A stretch of DNA of 64,000 nt from Lysinibacillus fusiformis (GTDB lineage Bacteria; Bacillota; Bacilli; Bacillales_A; Planococcaceae): positions 372,001 through 436,000 of the forward strand of contig NZ_PYWL01000001.1 in assembly GCF_003049525.1 (NCBI RefSeq), read 5' to 3'. The first letter of the stretch is position 1, and each line of letters starts with the position of its first letter. Below, piece after piece: positions 54,858 through 64,000 of this stretch. Position numbers and translations under genes: made by a program. Under the pieces are notes generated by a model. That model saw only the letters and a list, made by a program, of their open reading frames with translations, was not told the origin of the DNA and searched no databases.

Positions 54858-55835
54858 TTAGAATGTTAAAACTTTTTTTGCTGTTTCCATTACATCTTTG
54901 TAGTTTGGTAACCAAACACCTTCAGCTTGTGGGAATGGGTACACAGTATCTGGTGCAGCCACACGAAGAACAGGCGCTTCTAAGCTTAAAATTGCGCGTT
55001 CAGTAATTTCTGCTACTACATTTGCCGCGATACCTGCTTGTTTTTGTGCTTCTTGTACAACGATTGCACGACCTGTTTTTTCTACAGACGCAATAATTGT
55101 TTCGATATCAATTGGTTGAATTGTACGTAAATCAATTACTTCAACAGAGTGGCCTTCTTTTTCAAGTTCTTCCGCAGCCTTTAAGCTTTCATGAACCATT
55201 AAACCGTAAGCAACAATTGTTAAATCTTTACCTTCACGTTTTACATCCGCTTTTCCTAGTGGAATTTCGTATGCTTCTTCTGGTACTTCTTCACGGAATG
55301 AACGGTAAAGTTTTAAATGTTCTAAGAAAATAACTGGGTTGTCGTTGCGAATAGATGAAATTAGTAAACCTTTTGCATCGTAAGGTGTTGATGGTACAAC
55401 TACCGTTAAACCTGGTTGTGCAGTCATTAAGCTTTCTAAGCTATCTGAGTGCATCTCAGGAGTATGCACTCCACCACCGAATGGTGAGCGAATTGTTACT
55501 GGTGCGTTGTATACGCCGCCACTACGGTAGCTCATACGTGCTAATTGACCACTGATTGAATCCATTACTTCATAAACGAAGCCGAAGAATTGAATTTCAG
55601 GAACTGGACGGAATCCTTGTAGAGAAAGACCGATTGCTAAGCCACCAATACCTGATTCTGCTAACGGCGTATCAAAAACGCGGTCAACTCCGAATTCTTT
55701 TTGTAGGCCTTCTGTCGCGCGGAATACCCCACCGTTGACACCTACATCTTCCCCGAATACAAGAACGTTTTCATCATTCTTTAATTCTGTGCGAAGTGCA
55801 TCTGTAATTGCTTGAATCATCGTCATTTGTGCCAT
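54858..55835 (-). CDS. pdhB: Pyruvate dehydrogenase E1 beta subunit
   Basis: A 325-residue transketolase-like E1 beta ([19 protein letters not shown] at about residues 24-42; [20 protein letters not shown]). It forms the thiamine diphosphate site with PdhA. It starts one codon after the pdhA stop, with a GGAGTCG site inside pdhA. Confidence 0.97.
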   Translation of the reverse strand: MAQMTMIQAITDALRTELKNDENVLVFGEDVGVNGGVFRATEGLQKEFGVDRVFDTPLAESGIGGLAIGLSLQGFRPVPEIQFFGFVYEVMDSISGQLARMSYRSGGVYNAPVTIRSPFGGGVHTPEMHSDSLESLMTAQPGLTVVVPSTPYDAKGLLISSIRNDNPVIFLEHLKLYRSFREEVPEEAYEIPLGKADVKREGKDLTIVAYGLMVHESLKAAEELEKEGHSVEVIDLRTIQPIDIETIIASVEKTGRAIVVQEAQKQAGIAANVVAEITERAILSLEAPVLRVAAPDTVYPFPQAEGVWLPNYKDVMETAKKVLTF

Positions 55836-55838
55836 AGG

Positions 55839-57348
<1,510 letters not shown>

Positions 57349-57906
57349 ATGATTTTAATGGATGATATTATCCGCGAAGGTCATCCGACTTTACGCACGA
57401 AAGCAGAGGAAGTTAAATTCCCTTTATCTGATGAAACAAGACAGCTTGCTGAAGATATGCTTCAGTACTTAATTAACAGCCAAGATCCTGAAATGGCAGA
57501 AAAATATAATTTACGTAGCGGCATCGGCTTAGCTGCCAATCAAGTAAATAGTCTACAGCGTATGTTTGCACTTCATTTGCAAGATGATGCTGGTGAACAA
57601 TTAAGCTTCGTAGCCATAAACCCCAAAATTGTCAGCCATTCAGTTGAAAACACATACCTTTCTGCTGGAGAAGGTTGTCTTTCCGTTGATCGTAATGTTC
57701 CTGGATACGTCCCACGTCATGCACGCATTACAGTAAAATTTAAAACTATAGATGGGGAAGAAAAGAAAATGCGCCTTAAAGGCTTGTCTGCCATCGCCTT
57801 TCAGCATGAATTAGATCATTTGAACGGCATCATGTTTTATGACCGCATTAATGAAAAAAATCCATTTGCTGATATCCCAGAGTCCATCCCATATGAGCGT
57901 GACTAA
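57349..57906 (+). CDS. def: Peptide deformylase
   Basis: A 185-residue type 2 deformylase removing the formyl group from new proteins. The three family motifs are present: GIGLAANQV (about residues 58-66), EGCLSV (about 110-115) and QHELDHLNG (about 152-160), supplying the metal Cys and two His. The ATG follows AAAGGAAG by eight bases. Divergent from pdhA, as in B. subtilis (defB). Confidence 0.96.
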   Translation: MILMDDIIREGHPTLRTKAEEVKFPLSDETRQLAEDMLQYLINSQDPEMAEKYNLRSGIGLAANQVNSLQRMFALHLQDDAGEQLSFVAINPKIVSHSVENTYLSAGEGCLSVDRNVPGYVPRHARITVKFKTIDGEEKKMRLKGLSAIAFQHELDHLNGIMFYDRINEKNPFADIPESIPYERD

Positions 57907-57917
57907 AAGCGAATCAA

Positions 57918-57958
57918 CAAAACAAACCTCAGCATTTACGCAGAGGTTTGTTTTTTCT
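57918..57958. terminator. Terminator between def and phnX
   Basis: AAACAAACCTC and GAGGTTTGTTT arms with a 12-base loop and T6 on the plus strand lie between convergent genes. Confidence 0.88.
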
Positions 57959-57971
57959 ATGTTCTCAATTT

Positions 57972-58775
57972 TTATTCGTTCATGTCATTTGCAAGCACTT
58001 CATTTATCTTATTAATTAATATAGGTAGGTCTTTCATCGTTTCAATGGTATAGTGTGCACCAGTCTTCTCAAAAATACGTTTTGTTTTTTCAATGGCTTG
58101 TTGTTGTTCATCAGCGGTTAAAGCTAAGAACTCTTCTTCAGCCAGTCCCATTTCTGAACTTCCAATAATAACACCAACAGCCCATACACCAGCATTCAAG
58201 GCTTCTTTTATATCTGAGGTTGTATCGCCAACCTTTACAACTTGCTTGGTTGATTTCGATCCCAATGCCTCCATATTTCTGAAAATCATATACGGATATG
58301 GCCGCCCCTTATCACTCACTTGTGTCGGAGTCACTAAAAAATCTGGTTGATAGCCCTTCATAGCAGCATGTTTTGTTACGACTTCCATCATAAAATCTGT
58401 GTAGCCGGTAGTAGAACCAAATCGAATACCGGCTTCTCTTAATTGCTGTACGGTCGCTGTCACATGCTGTATAGGAACTGTGTAGGTTGCCAAAGACTCC
58501 ATTAATTTCGATTCAAATTGATTGTATAGAACATGTACATCTTCCTCTGAAAAATGCTGATGATGAACTCGTTTCCATTCTTCATTAATCCTTGGCATTT
58601 CAAGCATCGTACGAATATGATCAATTTTCAGCATGCCCATAGGTTTACGAGCTTCTTCAAGGGTTACTGTTACACCAGCATCTTCAAAAATCGTTAAAAA
58701 GACATTTACAGGGGCAAAGCAACCAAAATCAATTGCTGTACCTGCCCAATCCAAAATTACTGTTTCAATTTTCAT
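57972..58775 (-). CDS. phnX: Phosphonoacetaldehyde hydrolase
   Basis: A 267-residue HAD-superfamily phosphonatase that cleaves the C-P bond of phosphonoacetaldehyde to acetaldehyde and phosphate. The nucleophile Asp is in VILDWAGTAIDFG (about residue 9), the Schiff-base Lys in PMGMLKIDHIR (about residue 50) and HAD motif III/IV in VVKVGDTTSDIKEAL. Its ATG overlaps the phnW end by 11 bases. Last gene of the operon, completing aminoethylphosphonate breakdown. Confidence 0.94.
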   Translation of the reverse strand: MKIETVILDWAGTAIDFGCFAPVNVFLTIFEDAGVTVTLEEARKPMGMLKIDHIRTMLEMPRINEEWKRVHHQHFSEEDVHVLYNQFESKLMESLATYTVPIQHVTATVQQLREAGIRFGSTTGYTDFMMEVVTKHAAMKGYQPDFLVTPTQVSDKGRPYPYMIFRNMEALGSKSTKQVVKVGDTTSDIKEALNAGVWAVGVIIGSSEMGLAEEEFLALTADEQQQAIEKTKRIFEKTGAHYTIETMKDLPILINKINEVLANDMNE

Positions 58776-59865
58776 TATTTTTCACCACCATATAATTTTC
58801 AATGACTTCACATAAGGCCTGCATATCCTCTTCATATATATCACCAATATTACCAATACGGAATGTATCTACATCTGTCAGCTTACCAGGATAGATGACA
58901 AATCCTGCCTTTTTCATCTCCTGATAAAAATGTTCAAAAGAAAACTCTTTATGTGGGAACAAATAAGTTGTAATAATTGGTGATTGTAGCTCTTCAGAAA
59001 TATATGCATCGAACCCTAGTACTGATAAACGAGAACGCAGTAATTGATTATTATCTGCATAACGTTGGTAACGTGCGTTTACTCCGCCTTCTTCCACTAA
59101 CTCTTCTAACGCCTTTGCAAAGGCCGCTACTACATGTGTCGGCGAAGTAAAGCGCCACTTCCCATCCTTTTTCATTACTTCCCATTGACTATATAAATCT
59201 AATGCTACACTGCGTGCTTGTCCTTTGCATTTTTCTAACACCCTTGTTTTAGCAATGACGAACCCAAAGCCAGGAACACCTTGAATACATTTATTCGCAC
59301 TACTAATACAAAAATCAATATGCGAGTCAGATAAATCCATTGGTACCCCACCAAAGCTACTCATAGCATCTACGATAAATGTTTTGTTGAAAGAACAGAC
59401 AACTTCTCCGATTTCTTTAATCGGATTTAAAATACCAGTAGTCGTTTCACAGTGTACAACCGCCACATGTGTAATACTTGCATCTTTTTCAAGTAAACCT
59501 TGAACTTCTAAGGATGATGGCTGTTCATCATAAGGGACACTATAAACGACATGCGCTAACCTCAACACTTGAGCCATTTCTACAATTCTTTCACCATAAG
59601 CGCCATTCGTTATTATTAGCAATTTATCATCTTCACCAACAGCTGTTGTCAGCACCGACTCTACAACAAAACTACCACTACCTTGCATTAGTACTGCTGT
59701 ATAATCAGACTCATCGACTTGCGCTAAATTTAGGAGTTGCTTCCGAATCACTTGTGTCACATTTTTATAGTCATCATCCCATGTACAGCGATCTTTTAAC
59801 ATTTCCTGTTTGACTGTCTTAGTAGTTGTTAATGGTCCTGGTGTTAATAATTTATAGTTGCTCAT
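58765..59865 (-). CDS. phnW: 2-aminoethylphosphonate-pyruvate transaminase
   Basis: A 366-residue PLP enzyme moving the amino group of 2-aminoethylphosphonate to pyruvate, giving phosphonoacetaldehyde and alanine. The N terminus LTPGPLTTTKTVK and the PLP Lys in SSANKCIQGVPGFGFV (about residue 192) are diagnostic. The ATG follows AAGGAG by nine bases, 13 bases after the binding-protein gene. Coupled to phnX. Confidence 0.95.
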   Translation of the reverse strand: MSNYKLLTPGPLTTTKTVKQEMLKDRCTWDDDYKNVTQVIRKQLLNLAQVDESDYTAVLMQGSGSFVVESVLTTAVGEDDKLLIITNGAYGERIVEMAQVLRLAHVVYSVPYDEQPSSLEVQGLLEKDASITHVAVVHCETTTGILNPIKEIGEVVCSFNKTFIVDAMSSFGGVPMDLSDSHIDFCISSANKCIQGVPGFGFVIAKTRVLEKCKGQARSVALDLYSQWEVMKKDGKWRFTSPTHVVAAFAKALEELVEEGGVNARYQRYADNNQLLRSRLSVLGFDAYISEELQSPIITTYLFPHKEFSFEHFYQEMKKAGFVIYPGKLTDVDTFRIGNIGDIYEEDMQALCEVIENYMVVKNNEN

Positions 59866-59878
59866 TTTCTTTAGCTCC

Positions 59879-60865
59879 TTATTTTTGCGCTTCTTTAAAG
59901 AAAGCTTGGTGTTTTTCTAATAAATCTACTGTCAATGTTGTATCCCACTTTTTTAGATGCGCCGGCACATGCTCAGCCTGTACCTGCTCTTCTTCATAAA
60001 GTGCTACTGGATATTGCTCTAAAAAACCATTTCGAGCCTCTGTTGCAATTACCTTTGCCATTTCTTTGGCTAATGTTTCATCTTCCTCTTTATCTACAAC
60101 AGCTACTGATTCTGTTAGCGTAAAGTTCCCTTCTGTTGGGTCAATATATTCTATTGGTAATCCTTCTTCCTTAGCATCAATTGCTTGAATACGTAAACCA
60201 AATCCAGCTGCTACTTCACCTGTCTTCACTTTTTTTATTGGTCCTGACCCAGAGCTTTCAATATGAGGTCCAGCATTGTTAATTAAATCTGCCAAAACCC
60301 TTTGCCCCTCTTGCTCACCATATTCTTTAATAATGGCTTGTACTAATAGCCAACCGGTTGAGGAGTCCATTATATTTGGGAATGAGACTAAATCTTTGAA
60401 GGCAGGGTCTGTCAAATCTTTTATCGTTTTTGGGACAGGCAAGCCCTTTTGTTGCAAAACATCCGTATTTATAAAAATGGATCCTACATTTCCTAAAATC
60501 GGCAATGCATATGTAACACCGCCATCAAGAGGTTTTAAATCCGAAGAAATATCCACAAACATGGATTTAGAAGTTTGTGCGCTTTCTATAAAATAAGAAG
60601 CCATCGTTACGATATCCGCTTCAATATCTGTACCTTCAGCCATCATTTTTCCACCCAATTCCGAAGTACCGAACGATTGAATTAAATATTTTCCTTTATA
60701 ACCTTTTTCATCTAATGTAGATTCCATTACTTCAATTGCCTCATCATCTGCATTAGAATAGATAATTACTTCATCCTTCGAACCTGCTTCTACCCCTCCA
60801 CATGCAGTTAAAACTATCGCTGCCGCACTAACTGTCCCTAACATCATCACCGTTGATTTTTTCAT
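59879..60865 (-). CDS. 2-aminoethylphosphonate ABC importer substrate-binding lipoprotein
   Basis: A 328-residue Fbp/PotD-like binding lipoprotein (lipobox LTACGG, Cys about residue 22). It has SNADDEAIEVMESTLDE near the N terminus and a VKTGEVAAGFGLR segment later. The 2-aminoethylphosphonate ligand is inferred from position between the importer genes and phnWX. The ATG shares four bases with... the permease stop lies just upstream of it in transcription order, and GGAGGAG precedes the start. Confidence 0.88.
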   Translation of the reverse strand: MKKSTVMMLGTVSAAAIVLTACGGVEAGSKDEVIIYSNADDEAIEVMESTLDEKGYKGKYLIQSFGTSELGGKMMAEGTDIEADIVTMASYFIESAQTSKSMFVDISSDLKPLDGGVTYALPILGNVGSIFINTDVLQQKGLPVPKTIKDLTDPAFKDLVSFPNIMDSSTGWLLVQAIIKEYGEQEGQRVLADLINNAGPHIESSGSGPIKKVKTGEVAAGFGLRIQAIDAKEEGLPIEYIDPTEGNFTLTESVAVVDKEEDETLAKEMAKVIATEARNGFLEQYPVALYEEEQVQAEHVPAHLKKWDTTLTVDLLEKHQAFFKEAQK

Positions 60866-62493
60866 TTTGAAATCTCCTCCACTTTTTCTTTATGTGCTGT
60901 TATATAATCACAACCTAATTTCACAATAAGGTTTGTACATAAAATGAATATCGAAAGTACGAAAATATCGGTATATTTTGCGAAATGCTGAAGCTCTTTT
61001 ATTCTTGTCGATACAAGCATAGTTTTTGTGCTAACAAGGAAAATAACGCCACTGACCGTGACCATTGCATTTAAAAAATAGTAGCTTAACATTTGATAAA
61101 TGGTCGGTCTAATATTCGGCAAAATGATACGTATGACTGTTTTTAACCAAGAATCCTTTAATAGCTCCGCCGTCACTTCCCAGGTTGGGTCCATCTTTTG
61201 CAATGAATTTTTAGCCATTAAATAAGGAGTTGTAAAGAAATGCACAATATTACAAGCGATAATGATGAGAAATGTACCCTTTAATGAACTTCCATTAAAG
61301 AAAAACAAATACGATAGACCAAGCACCATCCCCGGAACTGTGTTAGTGATCATTGAGGCAAGATCTAAGCTTTTTCTTCCTTTCAATGGCGTCCTCGCAT
61401 TAAGAAGGGCAGACATAAATGTAATGCTTACACCTAAAACAGCTGTTAAAACCGCTACGATAAGGGAATTCACATAAACCTTTGTTAAATCTTTCTCCGC
61501 TAACACATTTCGAACATGTTCAAATGTAAAGCTGAACTCATAGGGATAACCCTTCGTAAATGGAACGATAAACATGGTTGAAAAAATGATAAATACGACT
61601 GCAACAGAGGCAATTGAATAGAGCGTAAACAGCGTGTCACGAAGACGATGTTTAACAAGTTCACTTCTCCCCGTCTGTTTATAATGAAAATTAAAGCGTT
61701 CTAATATCGTTAACATGACGACGCCCAGTATAGCTGGGACAAGCATTAACACTGAAATAACTGCCCCACGCTCAAAATGCACGATAGAACCTAGCATAGC
61801 TTGATAAAGTTCAGTGGCAATCACCCTATAATTTCCGCCTACTGATGCAGGAATTCCGAAATCTGTAAAGCTTAAAATAAATGTTAAAATAAACGCACCA
61901 CCAATTGTCCCTAACATCGGACGGAATACCGTATGATAAAAACGACGGAGCGGACGATCATGCATTAATATAGACACTAGCAAAAATCGTTTATCGATAT
62001 ATTGCATAGAGTTTTGCATGAGAATAAAAGCGACTGGCAATGTGTATAAGATGTAGCCTATCACCAGTCCGTTATATCCATAAATCGTGAAAAGTGGTTG
62101 TCCAGCTAATCTTGTTAGGATTCCTTGATTACCAAATGTATAAATCAATACGAAGCCATAGGTGATAGTTGGCAATAGCATAGGCAACGTAATACCTATC
62201 TGTACTAGCTTTTTTGTATGGCGATGCATCGTTGTAAAATGAACAGCGTAGGCCAAGAAAAAAGCTAAGATAGTCGTAATGACCGATGCCACAAAAGAAA
62301 CTTTAAAGCTATTGAAGAAAGCATCACGAATTTCTACATTTTTTAAAGCATCTATATAATGTTGAATGGAAATCTCATTTCCTACTTTCAAGGACTGCCA
62401 AAACATATAAATCAATGGCACAACTAAAAAGAATAGGAGAAATAATAGAATTGGTAGAAAGATTAATTTCATCATTTTATTCGTTTTAAGCAT
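60862..62493 (-). CDS. ABC importer permease, two permease domains fused (aminoethylphosphonate)
   Basis: A 543-residue membrane protein with about 12 helices and two binding-protein-dependent permease domains in tandem (ThiP/FbpB-like layout). The first domain (about 1-270) carries the coupling region before FRPMLGTIGGAFIL and the second (about 320-535) before LPNIRPTIYQMLSYY. In Salmonella the equivalent phosphonate importer uses separate PhnU and PhnV chains. The start ATG at 62493 follows TGGAGAA; it overlaps the ATPase gene by eight bases and the binding-protein ATG by four. Confidence 0.88.
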   Translation of the reverse strand: MLKTNKMMKLIFLPILLFLLFFLVVPLIYMFWQSLKVGNEISIQHYIDALKNVEIRDAFFNSFKVSFVASVITTILAFFLAYAVHFTTMHRHTKKLVQIGITLPMLLPTITYGFVLIYTFGNQGILTRLAGQPLFTIYGYNGLVIGYILYTLPVAFILMQNSMQYIDKRFLLVSILMHDRPLRRFYHTVFRPMLGTIGGAFILTFILSFTDFGIPASVGGNYRVIATELYQAMLGSIVHFERGAVISVLMLVPAILGVVMLTILERFNFHYKQTGRSELVKHRLRDTLFTLYSIASVAVVFIIFSTMFIVPFTKGYPYEFSFTFEHVRNVLAEKDLTKVYVNSLIVAVLTAVLGVSITFMSALLNARTPLKGRKSLDLASMITNTVPGMVLGLSYLFFFNGSSLKGTFLIIIACNIVHFFTTPYLMAKNSLQKMDPTWEVTAELLKDSWLKTVIRIILPNIRPTIYQMLSYYFLNAMVTVSGVIFLVSTKTMLVSTRIKELQHFAKYTDIFVLSIFILCTNLIVKLGCDYITAHKEKVEEISK

Positions 62494-63238
62494 ATGTTTC
62501 TCCAAACAATTGATAGATGTTGTGGCGCTTAATATGAAGCTGTCTTAAAATAAAGTCCTCAATAAATGAATTTTTCGGTGCCTCTACGATTTCATGTGGT
62601 GTACCGAATTGAGCAACCGTTCCCTCATTTATGATTAAAACTTTATCCGATAAGGTTAGCGCTTCTTCTGGATCATGCGTCACAATAATCGTCGTCAAAT
62701 TAAATTCACGAGCAATTGATTTAATACGTTCCTTGATAGATTCCTTAATGACTCCATCAAGTGCACTTAACGGCTCATCTAGCAAAAGTATTTTGGGTTG
62801 CATAACAAGCGTTCTAGCAATAGATACACGTTGCTTTTGGCCGCCTGATAATTCGTGAATCCTTTTATGCAGATGCGGAGTCAGTTCTAAAAAATCGATA
62901 TATTCCTGTACATCTTCTTTGGACATTTGACTATTTTTATTTTTCAACCCATATACAATGTTGTCGTAGGCATTTAAATGAGGGAATAACGCAAAATCCT
63001 GAAAAACAATATTGAATCCTCTTTCTTGCATGGATTGCTTCGATATATCTTGCCCATTGTAGATCAGCTGACCACCCGTTTGCTCTGCAAGCCCTAAGAT
63101 GATATTAAGCAAAGTAGTTTTACCGCAACCACTCGGCCCTAATAAAGATATAATTTCACCTGATTCGATGGTTACATTGATATCTACTAAAACTTGCTTA
63201 TTTTTATAGCTTTTTGAGATATTTTTTAGTTCTAACAA
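62486..63238 (-). CDS. ABC importer ATP-binding protein (aminoethylphosphonate)
   Basis: A ~250-residue ATPase with Walker [10 protein letters not shown] (about residues 33-41), Q-loop IVFQDFALFPH, signature ELSGGQKQRVSIARTL, Walker B ILLLDEPLSALDG and H-loop VTHDPEEA. It is shorter than PhnT/FbpC-type proteins with a C-terminal regulatory TOBE domain. The GTG at 63247 lies inside the AGAGGTGA site, so TTG at 63238 is the probable start. First gene of the phn operon. Confidence 0.9.
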   Translation of the reverse strand: MLELKNISKSYKNKQVLVDINVTIESGEIISLLGPSGCGKTTLLNIILGLAEQTGGQLIYNGQDISKQSMQERGFNIVFQDFALFPHLNAYDNIVYGLKNKNSQMSKEDVQEYIDFLELTPHLHKRIHELSGGQKQRVSIARTLVMQPKILLLDEPLSALDGVIKESIKERIKSIAREFNLTTIIVTHDPEEALTLSDKVLIINEGTVAQFGTPHEIVEAPKNSFIEDFILRQLHIKRHNIYQLFGETYA

Positions 63239-63312
63239 ATTGGTCACCTCTCTCAGTTCTTAGCTTTAGTATAGTGACCATTTGTAAAGGAAAATGCGTT
63301 TTCGTGTAAATG

Positions 63313-63364
63313 TTGAGTAAATTCTGACCAACTGTTGACAAAGTTATGCATACTTTGAGTAAAT
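63313..63364. promoter_or_regulatory. Direct repeats in the phn/DeoR divergent region
   Basis: TTGAGTAAAT occurs at 63313-63322 and 63355-63364, 42 bases apart (four helical turns), between the phn operon and the divergent DeoR gene. A minus-strand TATACT near 63270 is a plausible phn -10 box. Confidence 0.45.
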
Positions 63365-63383
63365 ATCTAATAGAGGTGATGAA

Positions 63384-64000
63384 ATGTATATGATAGAAAG
63401 ACAACAGCAAATATTACATTTTGTAAGACAGCATAAGGTTGTAAAATTAGTAACACTAACAAAAGAATTCAATGTCTCCATGGAAACAATTCGTCGCGAT
63501 ATTCAACAGCTAATGCAAGACAAGAAAATTGAGAAGTTTTATGGGGGAATTAAATATATTGAACCTGTAGAGGGACTAATTGATCAACGACTACATGAAC
63601 AGCTAACAGAAAAAATCGCCATCGCTAAAGCAAGTGCTTCTCTTGTTCAAGATGGAGAATGTATTTTTATCGATAGTGGAACAACTACATATCAAATGAC
63701 ACCATTTTTATTGGACAAGGAAAAATTAACAGTCGTGACAAACTCATTGCCGGTAGCTTTCGATCTAATCGGTTCTAATATTGAAGTTATCCTGCTCGGT
63801 GGAAAAGTGCGTCACTCCGAAAAATCGGTGACATCGAATGAATTTCTCTTCCACTTTGAACACCTAAATATTAATAAGGCTTTTATTTGCGCTAGTGGGG
63901 TATCTCTTGAAAAGGGGATTTCTGATTTTAATCTAGAAGAAGCTATTACTAGAAAAAAAATTATATCCATCTCTCAAACGGTCTATGTCGCTACTGATTC
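63384..64000 (+). CDS. DeoR-family transcriptional regulator, 3' end outside window
   Basis: The first ~205 residues of a DeoR/GlpR-type regulator. The helix-turn-helix is LVTLTKEFNVSMETIRRDI (about residues 22-40), followed by the sugar-phosphate-sensing domain (EKIAIAKASASLVQDGECIF, DSGTTTYQMTPFL, VVTNSLPVAFDL, VILLGGKVRH). The start is ATG 63384, five bases after GAGGTG, or ATG 63390. Divergent from the phn operon, so it probably regulates it, with a phosphorylated metabolite as effector. The reading frame is open to the window edge. Confidence 0.88.
   Translation, partial: MYMIERQQQILHFVRQHKVVKLVTLTKEFNVSMETIRRDIQQLMQDKKIEKFYGGIKYIEPVEGLIDQRLHEQLTEKIAIAKASASLVQDGECIFIDSGTTTYQMTPFLLDKEKLTVVTNSLPVAFDLIGSNIEVILLGGKVRHSEKSVTSNEFLFHFEHLNINKAFICASGVSLEKGISDFNLEEAITRKKIISISQTVYVATD

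Overview
The window is low-GC Firmicute chromosome from a spore former of the Bacillaceae/Planococcaceae type. The protein sequences and gene order best fit Lysinibacillus (the former Bacillus sphaericus group). The evidence is the sporulation genes (rsfA, ylbJ, ytvI-like), a caa3 oxidase cluster, and long collinearity with the B. subtilis segment that runs pdh, speA, ykt, yla, ftsW, pycA, cta, ylb, rpmF. The genus is an inference; no rRNA gene or other marker is present.

Layout. 1-9.5 kb is the ylb block (panE fragment, rsfA, an enoyl-CoA hydratase, rpmF, yceD, tmcAL, ylbL, ylbJ, coaD, rsmD, ylbG). 9.5-12.2 kb is an accessory insertion that splits ylbG from ylbF: a glycerophosphodiesterase, an internally deleted IS3-family element and a tartrate/D-malate dehydrogenase. 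12.3-16.6 kb holds ylbF, a thioesterase, a stand-alone murE, ylbC and yugN. 16.8-25.7 kb holds a ytvI-like permease and the cytochrome caa3 genes (ctaM, ctaG, ctaFEDCB and divergent ctaA). 25.8-38.8 kb carries a TetR/small membrane protein pair, pyc, ftsW, the yla genes, typA and suhB, interrupted by a three-gene ABC importer. 39-43 kb carries ykt genes, a nitronate monooxygenase-like enzyme and speA, then a decayed XRE regulator. 43.4-51.9 kb is mostly metabolic: a methyltransferase, lrgAB, a CitAB-like two-component system, a tripartite tricarboxylate transporter (tctCBA) and an SDR with an altered catalytic site. 52-57.9 kb is pdhABCD plus def. 58-64 kb is a 2-aminoethylphosphonate uptake and breakdown operon (importer, phnW, phnX) beside a divergent DeoR regulator that runs off the end.

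Function. The cta genes make, assemble and haem-load one terminal oxidase. pdhABCD and pyc feed acetyl-CoA and oxaloacetate to the TCA cycle. tctCBA, its sensor pair and the tartrate/malate dehydrogenase suggest organic-acid use. The phn operon supplies phosphorus, carbon or nitrogen from aminoethylphosphonate.

The observation most worth following is the isolated murE. It carries the DNPR motif of diaminopimelate-adding ligases, lies behind a strong terminator and has a sigma-K-like promoter just upstream. That is what would be expected of the sporulation-specific DAP-adding enzyme known biochemically in the B. sphaericus group, whose vegetative wall contains lysine.
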